From positions 43,177,001-43,241,000 of the forward strand of contig CM065806.1 of assembly GCA_033398695.1 (NCBI GenBank): a stretch of DNA of 64,000 nucleotides, read 5' to 3'. This document shows positions 23,471 through 36,346 of this stretch, piece after piece. The notes below the pieces were generated by a model. That model did not search any database. It was not told the DNA's origin and saw nothing but the letters and a program-made list of their open reading frames with translations. A program made the position numbers and the translations under genes. Source of the stretch: Orobanche coerulescens (lineage: Eukaryota > Streptophyta > Magnoliopsida > Lamiales > Orobanchaceae). Every line of letters begins with the position of its first letter. Within the stretch, counting starts at the first letter, position 1.

Positions 23471-23563
23471 TCGATGAAAATTCTTGTGCGAATTCCTCGT
23501 TGTTGCCATCATCATATGCATCTTTATAATTTCTTGGAGGCATTCAAAACAATAGACATTTTC

Positions 23564-26500
23564 TTATTTAGTTTGGTCTTTGACATAAAATACCTGCCTA
23601 GCTTGTGAGGCTAAAATAAAAGGATCATTTTTATGTCCCAACATACAAAGATCAACCATCTTGTAGCCAAGATTATCTTTTTTGACCCCACGTTTATTAT
23701 CAACCCAATCACACTTGAAAAGATGAATTTTTCTTATACAGTAATCTAACTCCCAAATCTCTTGTAAAACACCATAATAAGACGCTTTACCATATGTTAC
23801 ACCATCATCTCTAGAAATGTGCATGTCATCTGCATCGACGCTAACGCCGCTATTCTGGTGAATTCTACCTTCACGAGATTTTGTGCGAAATAGGTATCCA
23901 TTGATGGGATATACAACATATTTTTTTACCTCGTAGTGTGGGCCGTGTCCTATCCACCTTAAGTTCTCTGAGATATTTTCTTTAGAGACTGCCAACTTTC
24001 CCTCGACCTGAATTCATTACAAGGAAGAGTTTTCAGCTCAAGCAATATAACATAGCAAACACAATCTTTTCTACAAACTCTTACCTCCTTGCGTAACCAT
24101 TCGGCAAAGGTAATAGCGTGTTCTTTCTCCAACCATGCTTGCCTTTTGGCAGGATTTTCTTTTTTCAAATGGAGCTTGTGTCGACTGACCAATACATTGA
24201 AGAATGTTAATTTGTGTAGAAAAAAGTAAATAAGTGAAAACTAAAGAAAATTATTACTCACTCGATATAAGGCTCAATTTCAGACGTATTCTGCATTATG
24301 TAGAGATGTGCTTGCGATAATTGTTCAGGACTAACTATACACGGTTCTCCATATGATAGTGGTTCTCCCTCCATAATAGTTTTAGAATCTTCACCCGTGT
24401 GAGATGTATTATGTCTGTCAAGTGGAATAACAATTGTCTTCATGTTTTTTTGGTACTCACTATAGATCTCAATTATTTCTTCTGCAACATTCTCTTTAGC
24501 AATGCATCCACAAGGTTTATTTCTGTTTCGCACATGTTTTTTGATAACCTTCATACACCTTTCAAATGGATACATCCATCGAAAGCATACAGGACCACAT
24601 AATTTCACTTCTCTGGCAAGATGCACAGTTAAATGAATCATAATGTCGAAAAATGATGGAAGGAAGTACTTCTGTAGTAAGCATAACGTCACACAGAGAT
24701 CCGCCTGCAACTTATCTATCTCTTCCACGATGATTTCTTTGGCGGATATTGACCTATAGAAGAAACAAAACCTGATAATTGCATATCTCACAGGTTTGGG
24801 CATAATTGATCGAATCGCAATGGGCAAAAATTGTTGTATAAGCATGTGATAGTCATGTGATTTAAGTCCGGTCAGCTTACGCTCTTTTCGATTCACAAGG
24901 GTGGCAAAATTCGAACAATAACCTTCTGGAACCCTTATCTCAGATAATGTTTCTAAGAACTTATCTTTTTCTTCCTTGGTTAATGTGTAACATGCTGCGG
25001 GAAGAGTTGTTCCTTTGTCATCTGTCTTAGGTACCAACTCCGGTCTTATCCCAAAATGCACCAAATCCAATCTGGCTTCTAACCCATCTTTCGTATGCTT
25101 GTTGTGCAGCAATGTTCCAACTAGACTCTCACCCACATTCTTTTCGACGTGCATAAAATCTATACAATGCTGGACAACGTTATATGTCGATGTCGAAGGC
25201 GTCACGCCATATGTTGAATCTTTTCCAGTAGATGGTTTCATTGTCTTCCCCATTTGACTTGCCCGCTTGCTTTGATGTTCTCCTGATGCGCTTCATCTTT
25301 CCACCTTTTCCGGGCATAGCCTGCACGCAATCCACTTGAGTACCCTTCCCTCCCTTTCCCCATGAATTCTCTATACATTTTACCTCTTCGTATATTTCTT
25401 CACCGGTCATTGGTTACGGAAGTGCCCCACTCTTGTTCTCCATTAAACGCCTTCTTCTGGCTTCTGAATGGATGATCATATGGTAGAAATCTTCTATGAC
25501 CACCATAACTCTGTTTTCTTGAGAAAGGAAGTCTAACATAGTGAGTTTTTCTCCGACACACCACACAACCTTTGTATCCGGAGTAAGGGCAACCCTGTAG
25601 TGTACCAAGAGCCGGGTAATCGCTTACTGTACATAATACAACTGCATGTAGAGTAAACATTTCTTGTAAATATGCATCCCATGTTCGATTCCTTTTCGAA
25701 TAAGAGTTGAAGCTCCTCAACTAAAACTTCTAAATAGACATCGAGGTTGTTACCAGGCGCACCATCTATAAGTAATGACAGCATGATGAATTTTCTTTTC
25801 ATACAGAGCCACGGTGGAAGGTTGTAGATCACAACTAAAACAGGCCACACACTGCGAGCTTTGGTGCCTTTGTTTACATCAACTCCATCAGCCGAAACAG
25901 CTAGCCGCAGATTTCTTGGATCACTAGCAATTTCTGGGAACTTGTCATCTATCACTCTCCATGCTTGTGAGTCTGCTGGATGACGCAATACACCATCTCT
26001 TTTTCTAGTGGTATGGTGCCATATAACATCTTTCGCCATTTGCTTTGATTGAAACAACCGCTGGAATCTTGGAATGATGGGGAAGTGCCACAATACCTTT
26101 TCAGGAACACCCTCGTACACTTTTCCTTGCTTGTCAACTTTCCATCTCGATGCCTTACAAGTAGGACACACCTTTTCATCCTTGTACATGCCTCTATAAA
26201 GAATGCATTCATTTATACAAGCATGTATTTTTGTGTAACCTGAGCCCATTGATTTCATTATTTTCTTAGCCTCGTATGTATTTTTCACCATTACATTACC
26301 TTCTTCAGGGAGCATTTTCTTTAACAAGGGTAATAGTTCATCAAAGAACATGTCGGATGCTCCGTGCTTGCTCTTCAAGTTGAACAGCTGAACAATTGCA
26401 GACAACTTTGTAAAGTTACGAGATCCTTTGTATAGGGGCTTTTCAGCATCTTCAAGTATCTTTTTAAACTTCTCAGGGTCCTCTGCGAAACCTTCTGCGG

Positions 26501-26861
26501 CTTCAACCATTTCTATAGTGTATGGGGCATCAGTGGGAATTCCCATTCCAAAATCTTCAGATTCCGTGGGCTGACCATTGTTGACGTCAACAGGCCTACT
26601 ATTACTTGCCTCGTCTTTTTCCCCATGCTTAGTCCAGTTAGTATAGGTTGGATCAAATCCCTTAGAGAATAAATGTTCATCTACCTCGAGAATTGGTAAT
26701 GCATAGTGGTTTAAGCAATATTTACATGGACATGGCATAAGAAATTCCTCATCTCTCTCGTCCTCCTCCTTCAGATGGTTGGCAGCATACCGCAAAAATG
26801 CCGCGACTCCGTCTTCATATGATTTTGACGTTCTAGGGGTTCTCATCCATGCTTTGTCCAT
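23564..26861 (-). pseudogene. CACTA transposase, TNP2 type, frameshifted
   Basis: From the start codon at 26861 (minus) the translation shows, in order: the transposase-associated N-terminal domain with a C-P-C-x-x-C motif (about 25-75); a CPTC zinc-like motif near position 230; the tnp2 transposase core with RLAVSADGVDV and the LPPWLCMKRK segment; GNNLDVYL; the MHVEKNV motif; a DUF4218-like region with the FFDIMIHL segment (about 24630); and a DUF4216-like region with NSGV and YYGVLQEIWELDY (23564-24007). Two splice junctions near the end are clear: 24262/24184 and 24085/24007. The frame is broken at about 25690-25700, again at about 25415-25425 with an adjacent stop, and again at about 25180-25200. 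The protein would cut and rejoin the element ends; this copy probably cannot. Confidence 0.85.
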
Positions 26862-26915
26862 TCTGAAACACACATAAAGTCCGACATGTCAGCAACCGCT
26901 TCATGTGTAGCATAA

Positions 26916-27261
26916 AAAATCAATTCCACTTCATGATTGACAACCAGAACATAGCAAATCTATCATAGCAATAGATATAAATTCTATGATAAAAACAGGA
27001 GAAAATAGGACATTGCATTAGTAGGTAGTTTATAGGAAGATTAACACCACCGTTGATTCAGTCACTTCCCTAAAACATCAGATATAAGAAAGAGAAGCAG
27101 GGAGCCGAGGTGAAAACTTCACAAATACAGTTCTTTGATTCTTTCACCAAGATAACACACACACGGAATTCAAATTCAAAGATGGACTATGAAAAACCCT
27201 ATAAATATCTGTGATACTTGAATCAAAATACCAGATTCTAATATGCACCCAACCTCAAACA
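26916..27261 (-). repeat. Segment upstream of the transposase, inverted copy at 35244-35586
   Basis: About 346 bp just upstream of the transposase start codon, so its leader or promoter region. The reverse complement recurs at 35244-35586 with only a few differences by eye (about 98% identity). A second short block, 27833-27895, is identical over ~63 bp to the reverse complement of 35125-35188. Confidence 0.85.
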
Positions 27262-28972
27262 GAGCCAAAGGCAAACAAAATCGACATCTTACATAATTAC
27301 AACTTGTCCCTAGTTGGTAGACAATTTCCTAGCCATGTAATTCTATTTCCCTATCAAACAGAACCAACATCCTTTCTACAACTTGGTTATTAAACAAAGC
27401 ACGGTGTCCCTGTCAGTCAATTGACCCATAGCTTTCCTAATTTCTTCCCTCAATCAGAAAGTAACATATAGGTTGTCCGTTTAGGTCTACCTTACCTGTC
27501 CTGGTAATCCTCTAAATAAAGTGTGTAAAGATAACTCCTTGAGATCTAATTTTTCAAGTTTACTGTTACGCATCCAAACTCGGGATATAGTATTGCTGGC
27601 ACTAAAAGCAGACCACTAGAATGAAACCAAGGGATAACATGTTTCATAATAACATTTTTCATTGTACTGGTACTCAAGAAGCTGATACAATCTTTTGTCG
27701 TGAGCGAAAATATTATGTATATCTATTTTAGTTTTTGAAGCTTTTTTTATATTTGATGATAGCAGATGTTTTTTGTGCGGATTAATGTCTAAGGTGATGG
27801 TTTTGTTTAGCTAAATTAGCAGATATGAAATGAGATCAATTAGCTGATACTAAGGATACACTACCAGTTACTAATAAAGATACTAGAACAGATACATTAG
27901 CACACAAGACACCATATACACAACTACGTACTAGAGATAACTAAGAAGATACTAAAGATGATGCTACAATAGATGCTACATCAGATACAATGGTTGGTAC
28001 ACATATAAATATACTACAAGAGACATAATAAGATATACTAACATATACACATACAGATACATAACCAGATACAATTGTAGATACATAACTAGATACATTA
28101 CCTGATACATAACAACAGACAACAAATCGGTAGAAAAATCAAAAACCCTAAAATTAAAAGAACTGAAAAAAGTTGAGGGTTTTATGAAATTACCTAAACA
28201 AAATATCCTCTTTTCCAAAGGTCAGCGGCAGCAACCGTCAACACTTCTCAAATTTACGCTTGCCCTTGGTCGAACTTCTCTCTCTCTCAACTTGAGAAGC
28301 GTTTCAAATTGGGGGTTTCTCTCAACAAGAGCTCTCTCTCAAATTGAGTCTAAGTGCTCGTTCTTTTTTTTCCTGTAAGTGACTGCTCATTCTATAATTA
28401 GCTATTGTAATTTTTATATTATAAATTCATAGTTATTATTAATTATTTTCTTCTTTCATTCGTCTTTTTTAGTCAGACATGTTAGCTTGCTTGTTATCAC
28501 GAGAGAAGAGAGTCTCTGTCTTTCCTGATTCGGAATTTCTTTTCTCGTAGGATATGAGGTTCGGATCGATCGGATCAACGGGAGGAACTAGCTCTCTCTA
28601 GTATTTAGGTTATGATATGAGGATGCCCAAATAAAAAGTTTTAATTTTATGACGGCCCATATTAGATTGATGGTGTTGGAAAGAAATAGTTAGTTTAACA
28701 GTCACTTTAGTTGCTTTAATTTTGATTAGTTAAACAATAACTAATATTGTATAATTATAACTTCATTATCATTAATTAATTATTGGATGATTAATTAATT
28801 AATGAATAGTCTTATTAAATAATGATAAAAATAATTAATATAATATCGAGAGTACAACTGTACAAGCAATCTGTCCCGAACTATGACCAAAAATGGGCCA
28901 TAATCCGGATCCTAGTAACTAAAAATGTGGGCTAATGTGCGGGTCCATAGCAATAAATCAAATGATAAAATA
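27262..28972. other. CACTA intergenic region between the divergent genes
   Basis: AT-rich with no gene recognised. At 27950-28110 an imperfect array of AGATACATAAC-like words covers about 160 bp. A CT-rich stretch with TCTCTCTCTC lies at 28270-28350. It probably holds promoter sequence for one or both divergent genes, by position only. Confidence 0.4.
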
Positions 28973-29284
28973 CTACCTAAATCTAAAAGAAGGGTAGCCA
29001 AGTTGGTCCATCCGTATAAGAGAGAGAAGAAACGGAGGAGCAGTATCATACGTATAAGTCTGAATATCGAGGGACGATACGTCGAGCTCAGAGAGATAAT
29101 CAACCGGCTTGTTGCCCTCTCGGAAAATGTGGGTGACTCTGTACTGAATGTCTCGGAGAATGTGTCGGATACGCATAAGGGTGTGACGAACCTGCCAAGA
29201 GCCCCGATGGCCAGATGAAAGCAGGGTCACCACAGCAGCAGCATCAAGCTCAATCCAAACATATCTTGATCTCTGGGAAGCCAA
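28973..29284 (-). pseudogene. Captured RNase H-like (RVT_3-type) fragment
   Basis: About 100 residues resembling the plant RNase H-like domain common in LINE-type and reverse-transcriptase-like proteins. It has VWIELDAAAVVTLL (expected acidic residue after W-I-E), then RHTLMRIRHILRD, then the IFREGNKPVDYLSE segment equivalent to the usual REGN-x-x-AD. The upstream part of the domain and any start are missing. It sits inside the CACTA element with no link to its own genes, so it is either a captured fragment or the remnant of a nested insertion. Not expected to be functional. Confidence 0.65.
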
Positions 29285-29339
29285 AATCAGCTAACGACAA
29301 GCGCTGGATCTCTGCATCAAAGCTTGATTGGAGAGGTTG

Positions 29340-31075
29340 TACTCTTTGAATTTAATATCAGTCAATTTTGCTCGATATTACTTGAACATACTTAAATTTA
29401 CTAGTTACTAACTAATTCCACCGTGTGACGTTCAAAGTTGCTCGAGGTAACTTGAACAAACTCAAGTTTACTAGTTAAGAACTGATTCCATCTCGTGTCG
29501 TTCAAATTTGCTCGAGGATAGTTGAACAAACTCAAATTTACCAGTTATGAACCAATTCCATCTCATGTAACAACTTCAAGTTTACCAGTTATGAATCGAT
29601 TTAATCCCATGTCATTCAAATTTGCTCGATATCACTTGAACGAACTCAAATTTACTAGTTACAAAGAAATTTCATTTCTCATTATTAGATTTGCTCCATA
29701 TTACTTAAACGAACTCAAATTTACTAGTTACGAACTGATTTCATTCCTCGTCAATCAATTTTGCTCAATATTACTTGAACAAACTCAAATTTATTAGTTA
29801 TGAACTGATTTCATTCCTCCTCAATTAATTTTGCTCGATATTACTTGAACGAAATCAAATTTATTAGTTACGAATTGATTTCAAACCTTGTCAATCAATT
29901 TTGCTCAATATTACTTGAACAAACTCAAATTTATTAGTTATGAACCGATTTCCTTCCTTGTCAGTCGATTTGCTCAATATTACATGAACGAACTTAAATT
30001 TAATAGTTATGAACAAATTTCTTCGTCATTCAATTTGCTCCATATTACTTGAACGAACTCGAATTTACTAGTTACTAACTAATTTCATTCTTCGTCATTC
30101 GACTTGCTCCATATTACTTAAACAACCTCGAATTTACTAGTTACTAACAAATTTCATTCCTCGTCATTCGATTTTCTCCATATTACTTGAACAAGCTCAA
30201 ATTTACTAGTTACGAATCGATGTCATACCTTGACATTCGATTTTGCTTGATATCACTTGAACAAACTCAAGTTTACTAGTTAAGAAGCGATTCCATCTCG
30301 TGTCGTTCAAATTTGCTCGAGGATAGTTGAACAAACTCAAATTTACCAGTTATGAACCAATTCCATCTCATGTAACAACTTCAAGTTTACCAGTTATGAA
30401 TCGATTTAATCCCATGTCATTCAAATTTGCTCGATATCACTTGAACGAACTCAAATTTACTAGTTACAAAGAAATTTCATTTCTCATTATTAGATTTGCT
30501 CCATATTACTTAAACAAACTCAAATTTACTAGTTACGAACTGATTTCATTCCTCGTCAATCAATTTTGCTCAATATTACTTGAACAAACTCAAATTTATT
30601 AGTTATGAACTGATTTCATTCCTCGTCAATTAATTTTGCTCGATATTACTTGAACGAAATCAAATTTATTAGTTACGAATTGATTTCAAACCTTGTCAAT
30701 CAATTTTGCTCAATATTACATGAACGAACTTAAATTTAATAGTTATGAACAAATTTCTTCGTCATTCAATTTGCTCCATATTACTTGAACGAACTCGAAT
30801 TTACTAGTTACTAACTAATTTCATTCTTCGTCATTCGACTTGCTCCATATTACTTAAACAACCTCGAATTTACTAGTTACTAACAAATTTCATTCCTCGT
30901 CATTCGATTTTCTCCATATTACTTGAACAAGCTCAAATTTACTAGTTACGAATCGATGTCATACCTTGACATTCGATTTTGCTTGATATCACTCGAACAA
31001 ACTCAATTTACTAGTTTTGAATCGATTATATTCCTCGTCATTCGATTTTGCTCAATATCATATCAATAAAATAAG
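29340..31075. repeat. CACTA internal minisatellite, ~69-bp unit x about 25
   Basis: A 1.7-kb array of a degenerate unit with recurring words CTCAAATTTACTAGTTA, TGATTTCATTCC, TTTGCTC and ATATTACTTGAAC. The block 29480-30240 is repeated at about 30285-31000 at an offset of 805 bp (739 bp past an internal loss of one unit), giving a higher-order duplication of about 12 units. Confidence 0.9.
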
Positions 31076-33720
31076 GGGAGTGATATTTGCACTCCGGTTT
31101 TCTATCTCCTATTACCAATTAGACTCCATTTTTCTTTTTCTTAACACTATAATATATTTTTAATATTTCTACATTCAATTTTTGTATTTTGCACCTTTCT
31201 AGCAAAATTAAATAATGAGAAATGATAAGTATTAACAAAGGGAGAGTTAATAATTATTGAGAGTGGTGTATCAATTTGAGTAAAAAAATTAATAAACTAG
31301 CCAACTTAAATAAAATGACATTGACATAAATATAGGAGGTTCTAGCTGAGATCGACAATCTATAAAAGAAAATGAGTATGATAAATGATTTTCTGTAATT
31401 TGTAATTGTCAAAAAAGCAATTGTACTTTGATTAATTTTATCAGATATTATGAGGTTATCTTAGTATGATTATATAAGTCACAAACTATAATATTACTCA
31501 TAGCATTAACTATTCAAGATCATGTGTATTATACAAACACTAATATTTTGATTATTAATTTTTACGCATAAACAGTCCTACTTATTAATTATTAGCACTC
31601 CATTATTAATATTTCTCAATTTTCATTCTTTAATTTTGTTAGGAAAATGCCAAATACAAATAAATAATATAAAAATATTTAAAATATATTAAAATAGCAA
31701 AATAGAGAAAAATGGAGTGTAAATATCATTCTCCTAAAATAAACTCAAGTCAGTGACTACATTGCATCACAATTATTTTTTTTCAGTCAAGCTTTTTTTT
31801 CCCTAATATTAACAAATATATTAATTTTAGTTTTTTTTTTTAATTTAATAAAAAACGTTATGCGCGTATTCTTCTAATCTCCTTCGGCGGATCCCTCTCA
31901 ACCGCATATCGCTGCCCTAACAGCAAACAGAGAGTTTCTCTCATTTTCTTGCAGAAAATTAGGAAACCTTGATAAATTCGGAAATCTGTTGGAAGAAATC
32001 ACGCCACCCATGGATAGAAGATCTGCAATCGGAATAACCGCGAAAATAATCTTGGTTGAACCCTTTTTTGGCGGGTTGAAATCATGATGAAGTCTGTTTG
32101 GGCGGGATTATTCCCGCTTTGTGTTCTGAGTTCAACTAGTACAAATTTCAGACAAAGGTATTCATTTTCTCTGTATAAGCGAAGGTATTCATTTTCTCTG
32201 TAGACAAATAACATGTTTTTATTCCAAAAATAGTTTAGTTTTGAGCAATTGATTTAGGGTTTGGATGATCTTGATTATTGTTTGTCTATATTGGTGTTTC
32301 CCTTAACATACATTTAGGGTTTGGCAAACTGTATTGGAAGTCTGTTCAAATGCTCTATCTGCACAAAAAAATTATGATTTTAGTTGTGTTTTATGGACAG
32401 AAGTTATGGTAGTCTTGATTTGTAATTTTGGTGATTCAAGGATGTTTTAAGCTTTTTATCTATTTAGAATTATGCTAATTACCCAGTTTGGAAAAAAGTT
32501 GAGTTATCACTACTAGAAGTCTGAGTTGCACTATCATAATTTACTTTTTTTCTAATCCTGTCTGTGGAGAACCCATTATAAAACAGTTAGTACTTACTCG
32601 ATTTCTGGAAACATATACGTATAGAAGTGTATGTACCCTTAACGATAACGATGACCATATACCATGTGAATATGCTGTGATACATTTTTGTGTTGCTATA
32701 AGCAACACATAGTTTGATTTTTCATTGTATTTTGATATGTGCATACATTTTTGTGAGCCTGTTCTTCACAAAAACGAACTTCCCTGAAGTTTATTAACGG
32801 CTAAGTGTGATATTTTAACTCATGGTGTGTCGAGAGCTGAGGAAATAGAGAATAAGCTGCTGATTTGGGTTTCACGTAGGCATTTAATTCAAATGCGATG
32901 TCTTAGGGAACTCGTTTACATGTTAAAGTAGTATATTTGAATTAGAATTTTAGGAGGATGTAGGTTGCTGCAAGCCAGACTTATTGAAGTGTCTGTCTGT
33001 TATACTTGATATGCAACTTTGTTCTTTCATTTTTTTTCTTGGTTAAATAGTTTCACAGGTTATTAACTGGTGTATTATTGTTGATTGTTCTGGTATTTCT
33101 AGATTACATTAAAATCTTGTATTATGTATGCCACATTTTGTAGGTCTAGTAAGAACTTTATTTCGGGGTGATTCTGTGGTGATTTTAAATTTCTCATTTG
33201 TAAAGAAATGCTATATGATTGGTTATTGATGAAGCTATTATATGTTTTGATTGGATTTTTGTTATGTTCTTCACATTGCTTGGGAAGGCGGCGGGTCCTA
33301 GGCTTCTTGGCGGGCGGACGATTCAGCGGTAAAGTTTCATACATATTGTTTATTTGGGTCGATTGTTAATTCACTGTTAGGGGGAGTAGGAGTTGTGAAT
33401 ATTAATGGTAGAATTACTAATTCTGTTACCCAAAAGAGCCCCATTATTATTGTTATTAACTTAAGAGGCTGATTACTTTAAAACCTTGAAACCATCATTT
33501 GAACTAACTACGTTTCTGTAACATTTATGACCTTGGATATGTCAAACCCGATCAAGTCAGGAATGTGATTTGGTTTCAATTTATTCTTCTTTTAACATTT
33601 ATGTTTGATAATGTCAGTGGATTTTATGATTAAGATGGTTTTTCATGAGTTTAGTTCATTTTCAGATTTAGATTGATATTATGAAGTACTTTATGATGAG
33701 TTAATTTCGCTATTATGCAG
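31076..33720. other. CACTA region upstream of the TNPA-type gene
   Basis: No coding sequence recognised. GC-richer patches at 31860-32160 and 33280-33330 look like leader exons. The latter ends CAGCG before GTAAAG, and an acceptor-like TTATGCAG lies at 33713-33720. A multi-exon 5' leader is an inference. Confidence 0.35.
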
Positions 33721-35116
33721 ATTCTGATATGGCGTCAAGTGAAGAGTCAGATTATGACAATGATGACTTCGAGACTGAACCAATAGTGGATATGACTTTG
33801 GAGAATGGTTACTATAGCAGTAGTTCTGATCAATCTGCTGATGAACTTCTTGGTAATGCTACAGTAAATATAATGTCTTGCTTGTATTAGTTTGTTTTGG
33901 ACTTGAATATTAGAAGTTTACTCTTACACCATCATTTTGCAATAACTGACATAACTTGTTTTTGGGTTTAAACTTCCAGGGAATGATGAACATGAAGGGA
34001 TAGTGACTAACACTGAAGTTATAGAAAGATCACCTCAATTCACAGGGGATCAAGATAAAACAATGTCTAAAGAGAAGAAGGAAGAGAAGAAGGAGGTTCG
34101 GGGATTGTCAAGAATGTTGAAACTAACTAAAAATTGGGATGGCAAGAAACATGTGGTTGAATTTGATAACCTGGGCCGATTTACGGGGGAATATTGCAAG
34201 TTATATGGGAGTGTTGGTACGTCGAGATGTTGGGCTTCGGTACTTGGAGTGGAAGAAGGTGCCCCCCGAGTTGAAGGAAAAGTTGTGGGAGCAAATATTG
34301 GTACGTAATTTATTGATTTCAACATTCAAGTTCAATACAATAATATATGCTATTCATTTCTATTAAGTTATTTGTCAGTTACCTGCCATTCGTATTCTGG
34401 TAGCGCTTTTATGAAATCGAGGAGACCATGAAAAAAAAATGATTAGCCATCTAGGTGTACACTTGCGCAATTTTAAAAGAAAACTGTACGCAAATTTTAT
34501 ACAGCCCAATTTGGGTAAACCAGCAAAATTCCAAAAAGTCCCTAGAAAATATCGTGTATTTTTGAAGCAAGAACATTGGGACGAGTTCGTAAAATTCCGA
34601 CTCTCTCCGAAATGCAAGGTTGTATATTTCACTCTTTAATTTTATAATCACATTAATGTCATTTTTTAGTCTCAAGTTTCTTCTTGAATGTAGTTATTTA
34701 TCTACGTGCCCAGAAATTGTCCGATGATGGAGTTACGGCGCGTGCGAACCACAAATATGAACATAGGATGGGAAGAAGAGGATACGCGGGGTTGGTTGAA
34801 AAATTAGTAAGTCCTGACATACACCTTGTTAGCTAGTGCTTAGTCAAAGAGTATATCTAGTGTTGTTTATTTTGTGTTGAATTTAATCCATGACATGAAA
34901 AGTAGAGTATATATGTAATATTTGGCCTGTGTTGAATTACTAGAAAAAAGATAAAGTGATTCGTGAAGATGATGACAATCCTTCGCAGTCTCTCTTGTGG
35001 AGGATGGCACGTCGAAATCCACGTGGTGAATATTCTGATGACGAGGTTCAGGAAAAGGCAAAACATCTTGTAAGATGACTGAAACTACCTAGCCATCTAT
35101 TTATTGCTTAAACATT

Positions 35117-35590
35117 CTTGATTAGTATCTGTTCTAGTATCTTTATTAGTAACTGGTAGTGTATCCTTAGTATCAGCTAATTGATCTCAAGTATATTAGA
35201 ATCTGGTATTTTAGAATCTGGTATTTTGATTCAAGTAACTGTTTGAGGTTGGGTGCATATTAGAATCTGGTATTTTGATTCAAGTATCACATATATTTAT
35301 AGGTTTTTTCATAGTCCATCTTTGAATTTGAATTCCGTGTGTGTGTTATCTTGGTGAAAGAATCAAAGAACTGTATTTGTGAAGTTTTCACCTCGGCTCC
35401 CTGCTTCTCTTTCTTATATTTGATGTTTTAGGGAAGTGACTGAATCAAAGGTGGTGTTAATCTTCCTATAAACTACCTACTAATGCAATGTCCTATTTTC
35501 TCCTGTTTTTATCATAGAATTTATATCTATTGCTATGATAGATTTGCTATGTTCTGGTTGTCAATCATGAAGTGGAATTGATTTTCCCTA
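35117..35590 (+). repeat. Intron insertion derived from the transposase upstream region (inverted)
   Basis: Lies in intron 5 (35070-35686) of the TNPA-type gene. It consists of the inverse of 27833-27895 (at 35125-35188), a short duplicated stretch containing TAGAATCTGGTATTTTGATT, then the inverse of 26916-27261 (at 35244-35586). The ~570 bp between those two blocks in the source are absent. Confidence 0.85.
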
Positions 35591-36346
35591 TACTAAATAT
35601 AGGGAAAATTAGTATATCGAGGTAAAATTAACAACAGTGAAGTTTATATTACTTGATTAATACTCGCTTCTCTATTTTGTGCACAGGAGGAGTTTGATAA
35701 GAAGCTGGAAGATGGAACACTAAATAAAGAACTAGGTGTTGATTCCGTCACACATGTGTTTGGCAAAGAACGTCCTGGGCATGTAAGATGTGCGGGCAAA
35801 GGAGTGACTCCAACAAACTACTGGCACATGCCACGAAGAGGAGCATCCAAGGAGAGCCTTGCCGAACTGAAGAATGATGAACAAATGAAGAATATGATGG
35901 AAAAAATGGCTCAACAAGGAAAAATGATGAGCAAATTATTATCTAAGCTGAATTATCAAGGATTATTGAAAAAGAAAGCTTCCACTACCAAAAAGCAACG
36001 GGTAAGCAAAGTATTACAATGTCATGCTTCCTGTATATGCAATTAAATACATTATAAAGTATGATTTTCTTATTGAATGCTTGTTTTTATTGAATGTTAT
36101 GGGATTTTTAATCAATATTTCAGCACCTAATATTTCTTCAAAATGTTTACTGCATGTACTCTTCAGAAATCTACAAAGACCCATCACTCAACTCCTGCAA
36201 CTACACATGGATCTCCTACATCTAGCCAGCATTCTAATGGAGCTAGGCCGGTGTCTCCCGTTACCACATAGGAATCCCCTGCTCAAGACATGTCTTATAT
36301 GCGTGTTAGATGTCAGTCTACAACCGAAGGCCAGGAATTCCCAAGG

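Noticed and set aside
29522..30602. Two identical-looking 91-codon frames
   Set aside because: They are translations of the 69-bp minisatellite and of its duplicated block; repeated arrays give repeated frames.
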